This document shows positions 58,829 through 64,000 of a stretch of DNA of 64,000 nt, piece after piece. The notes under the pieces were generated by a model. That model saw nothing but the letters and a program-made list of their open reading frames with translations. It made no database searches and was not told the DNA's origin. Every line of letters starts with the position of its first letter. The stretch's first letter is position 1. Origin of the DNA: Catenulispora sp. GP43 (GTDB lineage Bacteria; Actinomycetota; Actinomycetes; Streptomycetales; Catenulisporaceae); NCBI RefSeq assembly GCF_041260665.1, contig NZ_JBGCCT010000024.1, forward strand, positions 116,065 through 180,064. The letters run 5' to 3'. A program made the position numbers and the translations under genes.

Positions 58829-59767
58829 CTAGCGGCGGTTCGGCCAGAAGGGCGGAGGGGGCGAAGATGGCGGAGCGGGCGGGGAGGCCGTCGTCAGGAG
58901 GTCCTGCGGCGAGATCGTGCTCGACGGCCTGCCGGACGACCAGGAGCCGTTTCCCTGAGCCGAGGCCGCCGACGCTGCCGACGCCGCGGCGGCCGCCGAG
59001 TCCCACGCCGGGCTGTCCAGCATCGCGATGACCTGCTTCGCGGCCAGCAGCAACGGAGTGCCCGGAGCCGCGGCGTTCTTCTCGGACGGGGAGTTGGTCT
59101 CCAGGGCGACCAGGCTCGTGCCGTCCGGGCGGACCAGGGTCACGGTGAGCTCGGTCTTGTCGACGTGGCGGCCGTCGGACGTTCCCGGTCCGGTGGAGAT
59201 GTAGACGACCGACTGGTCCGTGAGGATCTGCGGCGTGCCGCGCCCGGGCAGGGCGGCTTCGGGGCCGGCGATGTCGATGGCGATGAAGCCGACGTTGGGG
59301 CCGTCGGTGAGTTGGGCACTGACCGTGATCCCGGTTGAGGCGGCCGCATAGTCGCGGCCGGTGACTCCGGTGCCTGAGAGGCAGGATTTCAGGGTACTGT
59401 CCAGCTCTTCGGCGGAGATCTGCGGGGGGCCGGCGGAGCTGGACGTGGTGGCGTCCGGGGCGGTCGTGCTCGGCGTATTGGTCGTCGGGGCGGTCGCGCT
59501 TGGGGCGGTGGCGGTGGCGGTCGCGAAGCCGTTGCCGGGGGTGTTCGACGTCGCGGGCGAAGCGGTGCCGGACCTGTTCCTGTTTTCGAACAGCGCCACC
59601 CCGGCGAACACCACGGCCACCGCCAGCACCGAGCCCATGACCTGCACGGCTCGCTCCACCCGCCGCATCCGCGTCCCGCGCGAGACCCCGCCGGCGGCCA
59701 GGCGTCCGACGTCCGGCTCCAGCTTGCGCGCGGTCTCCCGCATCGCGTGAGGCAGATCGTCGCGCAC
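58829..59767 (-). CDS. Membrane-anchored protein with Ser/Thr/Pro linker, function unknown
   Basis: 312 residues. A short cytosolic N-terminus (RDDLPHAMRETARKLEPDVG) is followed by a membrane helix (AVQVMGSVLAVAVVFAGVALF), a Thr/Ser/Ala-rich linker, then an extracellular alpha/beta region with a single CLSGTG cysteine, and a Pro/Ser-rich tail ending PPPPFWPNRR. The N-terminus resembles actinobacterial proteins co-encoded with ECF sigma factors, but no sigma gene is adjacent. AAAGGAT seven bases before the GTG at 59767 decides the start. Confidence 0.72.
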   Translation of the reverse strand: MRDDLPHAMRETARKLEPDVGRLAAGGVSRGTRMRRVERAVQVMGSVLAVAVVFAGVALFENRNRSGTASPATSNTPGNGFATATATAPSATAPTTNTPSTTAPDATTSSSAGPPQISAEELDSTLKSCLSGTGVTGRDYAAASTGITVSAQLTDGPNVGFIAIDIAGPEAALPGRGTPQILTDQSVVYISTGPGTSDGRHVDKTELTVTLVRPDGTSLVALETNSPSEKNAAAPGTPLLLAAKQVIAMLDSPAWDSAAAAASAASAASAQGNGSWSSGRPSSTISPQDLLTTASPPAPPSSPPPPFWPNRR

Positions 59768-59887
59768 GTGGCATCCTTTCCGGCTCGGTTCCTCCCTGCG
59801 TGATATTCGACGCGCGGCAGGCATGCGGTGTTACGAAAAGAACCAGGTGGTGTCAGGGGTGTCAGCCCCGGCGGCTACGGTGGTCGC

Positions 59888-60649
59888 ATGCCGACGGTTG
59901 AGGCCTGCGAAGCCGCTCAGACCTGCTGGTTCACCTGCCGCGCCGCGGCCTTGGGCGGCCAGACGTGGAGCGACGGGCCGCTGCTCTGGGTCCGCGAGGG
60001 CGACGAGCAGAATCTGATGTTCCCGCAACGCATTCCGGCCGACGCGGTCGTGCGAGGAGTGGAGCGGGCCCGCGAGACGGGGGTCCGGATCATCGGTGCG
60101 TGGCTGGGGACGGAGGTCGACACGTCGGCTCTGGCGGCCGCGGGGTTCGAGCGCGGGTGGGAGCCGTGGTGGATGACGGCCGCGGTGGCTGATGTCGGCG
60201 CTTTCGGTGCTCCCGGCACTTCCGGTGCTCCCGGCTATCCCGTCGATCCGCGCATCGAACTTCAGCAGGACACGGTCGACTACACCGGGGAGCACGCGGC
60301 GTACCGCGACACCTTGAAAGTGGCACGCGTCCGTCCCCAGCATTCCTGGTACGCCGCCGCCTACGACGACCGTGGCAGCCGGAATGGCCGCAGATTCGCC
60401 GGCCGAGCGTGGTCGCATCTGAGCGGCGAGACGGCCGGCGTGTTCGACATGGTGGTGTGGCCGCGCTTTCAGCGGCGGGGGCTCGGAAGCGGGCTGCTTC
60501 GGGCGGTGGTGGCGGCTGCCGCGACGGCGGGGGCCGGCAACGCGGTGCTCAACGCGACTCCGGAGGGAAAGCTGCTGTACGAGTCCTGCGGCTTCCGGCA
60601 GATCGGCGCGGGGATCACGTGGTGGCTCCACCTCGACCAGCGGCTATGA
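59888..60649 (+). CDS. GNAT family N-acetyltransferase
   Basis: 253 residues with the acetyl-CoA-binding segment FDMVVWPRFQRRGLGSGLLRAVVAAA and a C-terminal LYESCGFRQIGAG typical of GNATs; the first 130 residues form a less conserved N-terminal half. A Gly/Ala/Pro/Ser insert (GAPGTSGAPG) splits the halves. No ribosome binding site; TACGGT six bases before the ATG suggests a leaderless transcript. Substrate unknown. Confidence 0.82.
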   Translation: MPTVEACEAAQTCWFTCRAAALGGQTWSDGPLLWVREGDEQNLMFPQRIPADAVVRGVERARETGVRIIGAWLGTEVDTSALAAAGFERGWEPWWMTAAVADVGAFGAPGTSGAPGYPVDPRIELQQDTVDYTGEHAAYRDTLKVARVRPQHSWYAAAYDDRGSRNGRRFAGRAWSHLSGETAGVFDMVVWPRFQRRGLGSGLLRAVVAAAATAGAGNAVLNATPEGKLLYESCGFRQIGAGITWWLHLDQRL

Positions 60650-60731
60650 CCTGGCAGCACCCTGCTGTGGGCCGCTAGCCTTGGTCGGCCCGCGTCTCTC
60701 TGTTCGCGGTGCGTCTTGGGGATATTCAGAC

Positions 60732-61433
60732 ATGGGGGAAGAAATGGCTGTGCAATCTCGGCGATCCCGCCTGCCCGTCCGCGTTCTGCTCGCGGCGGGG
60801 GTCGTGGCGTTGGCGGCGGCGGGGTGCGCGTCGCAGGGGGTGACGCCCGGAGCGGTGGGCTCGCAGACGGCGACGGCTTCGGGCTCGGCGACGTCCACGC
60901 TCCCAACGGATGCCGGTTCCACGTCGGCCTCGGGCCAGGACTCGTCGGCGGCACCGTCGGACACCGGCTCCACCTCGCTGCCGGACGCGGACACCTCGTC
61001 GTCCGTCGCGCCGGCGGGGCAGGTCTACAAGCTGACCGACACGGTCACCGAGGGCGGCTTCAAGATCAAGATCCACTCCGCCACGATGCCCTACAACCCG
61101 CCGGCCGGCTCGTTCTTCACCCCGGGCCCGACCAGGGAGTGGCTGCTGCTGGACTTCGAGGTCACCAACGTCAGCGGCGGGCAGCTGATGTTCTCCACCA
61201 TCGGCGCCTTCGACATGCGCGACAGCGCCAACGCCTCGTACCTGACGGAGGTCGGGGCCGACGACGACCTGAAGGACAAGGCGTTCCAGGACCACGAGAT
61301 GAACCCCGGCGACACCTCCCGCGGCGAGCTCATCTTCGACCTCAGCCAGAAGGCCTCCGGCTACCGGCTGATCTTCAAGGGGAACATGTGGCACGCCAGC
61401 CAGACCCCGCCCTCCATCACGATGGGGTTCTGA
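60732..61433 (+). CDS. DUF4352-type lipoprotein
   Basis: 233-residue exported lipoprotein. Signal with lipobox LAAAGC|AS is followed by a Ser/Thr/Gly-rich linker and an immunoglobulin-like DUF4352/Telokin-type domain (WLLLDFEVTNVSGGQLMFST, GDTSRGELIFDLSQKASGYRLIF). Such domains are found on many actinobacterial surface lipoproteins without a proven function. ATG at 60732 or 60744 (just after GGGGGAAGAA) are both possible starts. Confidence 0.8.
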   Translation: MGEEMAVQSRRSRLPVRVLLAAGVVALAAAGCASQGVTPGAVGSQTATASGSATSTLPTDAGSTSASGQDSSAAPSDTGSTSLPDADTSSSVAPAGQVYKLTDTVTEGGFKIKIHSATMPYNPPAGSFFTPGPTREWLLLDFEVTNVSGGQLMFSTIGAFDMRDSANASYLTEVGADDDLKDKAFQDHEMNPGDTSRGELIFDLSQKASGYRLIFKGNMWHASQTPPSITMGF

Positions 61434-61479
61434 TCAGCGGCCGCTCCCAGCCACACTCCCCCGGCCTATCCTGGCCCGC

Positions 61480-61935
61480 ATGACCAACATCATCCCGATC
61501 GGCCAGGTGGTCGGCGGCCGCACCGAGCCGCGCGACGACGACTGGGGCGGCGAGACGGCCGTGATCCGGCTCGACGAGCGCTTCGGACCCGAAGCCCTCG
61601 CCGGGCTGGACGCCTTCTCGCACCTGGAGGTCGTGTACCAGTTCCACCTCGTGGACCCGGACAAGGTCCAGACCGGAGCCCGCCACCCGCGCAACAACAC
61701 GGAGTGGCCCCTGGTCGGCATCTTCGCGCAGCGCGGGAAGAACCGCCCGAACCGCATCGGCGTCTCACGCTGCCGGCTGCTGAAGGTGGAGGGGCGCGAC
61801 GTGCACGTCGCCGGGCTCGACGCCGTCGACGGCACGCCGGTGCTGGACGTGAAGCCGTACATGGTGGAGTTCGGGCCGATCGGCGAGGTGGCCCAGCCGG
61901 AGTGGGCCACCGAGCTGATGCGCAAGTACTACTGA
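61480..61935 (+). CDS. trmO: tRNA (adenine(37)-N6)-methyltransferase, TrmO family
   Basis: 151-residue beta-barrel SAM-dependent methyltransferase of the TsaA/TrmO (UPF0066) family, which methylates N6-threonylcarbamoyladenosine in tRNA anticodon loops. Conserved blocks: LDERFGPEALAGLDAFSHLEVVYQFH, HPRNNTEWPLVGIFAQRGKNRPN and IGVSRCRLL, LDAVDGTPVLDVKPYM. TATCCT sits seven bases before the ATG and there is no ribosome binding site, indicating a leaderless transcript. Confidence 0.92.
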   Translation: MTNIIPIGQVVGGRTEPRDDDWGGETAVIRLDERFGPEALAGLDAFSHLEVVYQFHLVDPDKVQTGARHPRNNTEWPLVGIFAQRGKNRPNRIGVSRCRLLKVEGRDVHVAGLDAVDGTPVLDVKPYMVEFGPIGEVAQPEWATELMRKYY

Positions 61936-61997
61936 GCCGCGAGCACTACTGAGCCTGGCGCTGTGGGGGGTGCTGTGGGGTGGTGGCGGCTCGCAGG

Positions 61998-62741
61998 TCA
62001 GACCGTGTAGCCGCCGTCCACCGCCAGCGCCGTGCCGGTGATGTACCGTCCACCGGGCCCGGCCAGGTAAGCCACCGCGTTCGCGATGTCCTCGGCCGCG
62101 CCGTAGCGGCCGAGGGCCGTCAGCGAGCGCTGGAAGTCGGCACTGTCGCCGTCGGCCGGGTTCATGTCGGTGTCGATGGGGCCCGGGTCGACGATCGTCG
62201 CGGTGATCCCCCGCGGCCCGAGCTCCCGCGCCAGGCCCTTGGTCAGGCCCACGAGCGCCGACTTGGCCATCGCCTGCAGCACGAAGTTCTCGCCGGGCAC
62301 CCGCCCGTTGAAGCACGAGCCGATGCTGATCACCCGACCGCCCTCGCGCATGTGCCGGGCGGCGGCCTGGGAGGCCAGGAAGACCGAGCGGACGTCGACG
62401 GCGAGCACCCGGTCCAGCTCGGTCTCCGTCACCCCGTCCAGCGGACCGTAGGTGAGGAAGCCGGCGTTGTTGACCAGGATGTCCAGGCCCCCGAGCTCCC
62501 GCACGGTCTGCTCCACCACCCGCGCCGCGGCGTCCGGGGTGGTCAGGTCGGCCTGAAGCGCGACCGCCCGCCCATCGGCCGCCTCGATCTCCGCGACCAC
62601 CTTCTGAGCGCCCTCGACGCCCTGCGCGTAGGTCACAGCCACCGCGGCCCCCTGCGAGGCGAGCTTGCGGGCTATCGCGGCGCCGATCCCGCGGCTGCCG
62701 CCGGTCACCAGAGCCACCGTGCCGGCCAGGTCTTTCATCAT
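61998..62741 (-). CDS. SDR family protein lacking the catalytic tyrosine
   Basis: 247-residue short-chain dehydrogenase with intact cofactor loop VTGGSRGIGAAIA and NNAG motif (ILVNNAGFLTYG). The usual Y-x-x-x-K is replaced by Q-x-x-x-K (VLQAMAKSALVGLTKGLARE), so proton transfer by Tyr is lost while the Lys remains. The rest of the subfamily signature (GPRGITATIVDPGPIDTDMNPADG) is well kept, so the protein is folded and under selection. AGAGGAACG precedes the ATG at 62741. A TTGACT -35-like box is at 62809-62814. Confidence 0.9.
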   Translation of the reverse strand: MMKDLAGTVALVTGGSRGIGAAIARKLASQGAAVAVTYAQGVEGAQKVVAEIEAADGRAVALQADLTTPDAAARVVEQTVRELGGLDILVNNAGFLTYGPLDGVTETELDRVLAVDVRSVFLASQAAARHMREGGRVISIGSCFNGRVPGENFVLQAMAKSALVGLTKGLARELGPRGITATIVDPGPIDTDMNPADGDSADFQRSLTALGRYGAAEDIANAVAYLAGPGGRYITGTALAVDGGYTV

Positions 62742-62963
62742 CGTTCCTCTCGTCACGGGCCCGCTGTGAGCCCATGACGAGAGCATCGATCCTTACCACC
62801 AGTGTGAGAGTCAAGCCCGGCGGCCCCGACCCCGTTTCCGGGCGCGAGAACGGCCTGCGCGAGATCAGCCCGCGCGGCATCGCCGCACGGGCCCACGGCC
62901 CGCCCGGTGCCCAACCACCGACCACCGGTGCCGACCACCAGTCAGCGCCGGCGACCAGCGGCG

Positions 62964-63239
62964 CTACCCGAGGTCGTCGACGGCCCCGTCACCCTCCCCC
63001 CGGTGCCGCACGGTCATCACGACGTGCCCGACCGCCTCCCGACCCTTCGTAGCGGTGTTCTTGGTGATCTCGAACGCCTGCACCTGGATCACATTCGCGG
63101 TCTGGCGCACGGCGGGAGCATCAGCCACCTTCCGCACCGCCGCCCGCATCTTCTCGTACTGCTCCCGCCCGGCACGCGTCCCGAGCACATACCCGGCCCC
63201 GAGTCCGGCGGCCAACGTCAGCTTCGTCCCAGCCTTCAT
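62964..63239 (-). CDS. YtxH-like small protein
   Basis: 91 residues from ATG at 63239. An N-terminal Gly-rich hydrophobic helix (LTLAAGLGAGYVLGTRAGREQY) is followed by an amphipathic helix, the pattern of YtxH-domain and related small membrane-associated stress proteins. Function unknown. GGGG lies five bases before the ATG; an upstream in-frame GTG (63257) is possible. The 177 bases before the SDR start (62787-62963) contain no gene. Confidence 0.72.
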   Translation of the reverse strand: MKAGTKLTLAAGLGAGYVLGTRAGREQYEKMRAAVRKVADAPAVRQTANVIQVQAFEITKNTATKGREAVGHVVMTVRHRGEGDGAVDDLG

Positions 63240-63434
63240 GGCAACCCCAATACCCACACCACCGGATCCTACGAACGGACCTTACGACGGACGGGCGACC
63301 CACCGAAGTTCCCCCACCCACCCCGACCTGCCCCGGAAAGCGGATTGCGGATCTCCCCCCAGGATGCGCTAACCTAGTCACGCACCGCCGGACCGGAGCC
63401 GCGAAAGCGCGAAGGGCCGACGGCGCGAGAACGA

Positions 63435-63507
63435 TCCTGCATAGCTCAATTGGCAGAGCAGCCGGCTGTTAACCGGCAGGTTATAGGTTCGAGTCCTATT
63501 GCAGGAG
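63435..63507 (+). tRNA. tRNA-Asn (GTT)
   Basis: 73-nt cloverleaf: acceptor TCCTGCA/TGCAGGA, D-arm AGCTCAATTGGCAGAGCA, anticodon arm CCGGCTGTTAACCGG with anticodon GTT, T-arm ATAGGTTCGAGTCCTAT. CCA is not encoded. Confidence 0.97.
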
Positions 63508-63516
63508 CGCACGACG

Positions 63517-63559
63517 AACGTCTCCGCTCACGTGGTGATCCACGCGACCCGGAGACGTT
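63517..63559 (+). terminator. Hairpin after tRNA-Asn
   Basis: Perfect 10-bp stem AACGTCTCCG/CGGAGACGTT starting ten bases after the tRNA, followed by TTGCC. The 99 bases from here to the next tRNA show no gene. Confidence 0.65.
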
Positions 63560-63658
63560 TGCCGTCAGTAGGGGGAGTCGATCACCGGGGAGGGTTGATC
63601 CACCGCGACGCCGGGCAGATGCCCAGCAACGTCGTGAGCGGCGAGACACTTCACACTT

Positions 63659-63732
<74 letters not shown>

Positions 63733-63753
63733 CTCCTAACAGAATGAATTTAT

Positions 63754-63789
63754 GAGGCTCTGACCAGCTAAACAGCAGGTCAGAGCCTC
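63754..63789 (+). terminator. Terminator after the tRNA pair
   Basis: Perfect 12-bp stem GAGGCTCTGACC/GGTCAGAGCCTC, 12-base loop, followed by TTTCTGTG. Confidence 0.9.
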
Positions 63790-64000
63790 TTTCTGTGCGA
63801 CAAGTGGTTGGCACGCCAGGTCGATACGCGCCCACCGGGCCCGGCGGCATGGAGCCGGCCTGGGGTGGTGGGGCGGTCGGCAGCGGGTTGGAGGACCTGC
63901 AGCGACCGGCAGATCGCCGTCCTCATCGTCGAGGTCCAGCCGCACCGATGGCGCTACCGCATCCTGCAGAACCAGCGCGGCCTGCTGTTGGCGGCGGTCC
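63790..64000 (+). other. Possible 5' part of a gene running off the window
   Basis: From about 63865 one plus-strand frame stays open to the window end, and from 63904 it gives protein-like sequence (DRQIAVLIVEVQPHRWRYRI, then LQNQRGLLLAAV). The other plus-strand frame from ATG 63850 is also open but Pro/Arg-rich. Position directly after tRNA genes would fit a short accessory gene, but nothing identifies it. Confidence 0.25.

Overview
The window is about 64 kb of very GC-rich DNA. Codon third positions are almost always G or C, starts are often GTG, and the gene content is actinobacterial: a fasR-fabD-fabH-acpP-fabF cluster, DUF3145 and SAV_915 proteins, and a LAFTG-type wall-anchored protein. 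It looks like chromosome from a mycelial actinomycete of the Streptomyces/Catenulispora kind; the genus is an inference. I found no insertion sequence, CRISPR array, phage or rRNA operon.

Layout. 1-10.2 kb: a Kdp potassium system, with kdpB (cut by the window edge), kdpA, kdpF and a 29-residue membrane peptide on the minus strand, and kdpD-kdpE on the plus strand 4 kb away. Between them lie an amidohydrolase and a three-gene unit (SAV_915 protein, Cys/Asp-rich peptide, LysA-type decarboxylase). Both kdp promoter regions carry the same 11-bp-phased direct repeat, a candidate KdpE site. 10.3-15.6 kb: a cysteine-repeat surface protein, RidA, DegV, a LysR regulator and an MFS exporter. 15.6-25.1 kb: leuS behind a leader peptide with three Leu codons and an attenuator-like hairpin set, a lysoplasmalogenase-like protein, a DUF2156 aminoacyltransferase-like protein, and two membrane-anchored peptidoglycan-binding proteins. 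25.3-33.9 kb: an adenosylhomocysteinase-like protein diverging from the fatty acid synthase cluster, which ends with an acyl-CoA carboxylase beta subunit. 33.9-43.9 kb: a helical-repeat protein, GH130 with a TPR protein, an ArsR-type regulator, LysR/nitrilase, DUF3145 and a TetR/MMPL pair with twin operators. 44-53.8 kb: a secreted SGNH esterase, a dehydrogenase, a DinB-like protein, an amidohydrolase, a gluconate module (GntR, kinase, permease) and an FMN-dependent glutamate synthase-like oxidoreductase. 53.8-64 kb: an XRE regulator diverging from an epimerase, an alkyl sulfatase, a short stretch of gene remnants, two GNATs, a lipoprotein, TrmO, an SDR lacking its catalytic Tyr, and two tRNA genes.

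Recurring themes. Many genes lack a Shine-Dalgarno sequence and instead have a TANNNT hexamer 6-9 nt before the start codon, which points to leaderless transcripts. Many regulator-target pairs are divergent with a clear dyad between or beside them. Several operons use start/stop overlaps (kdpF/kdpA/kdpB, kdpD/kdpE, the 58-residue ORF with its peptidoglycan-binding partner, and the gluconate kinase and permease).
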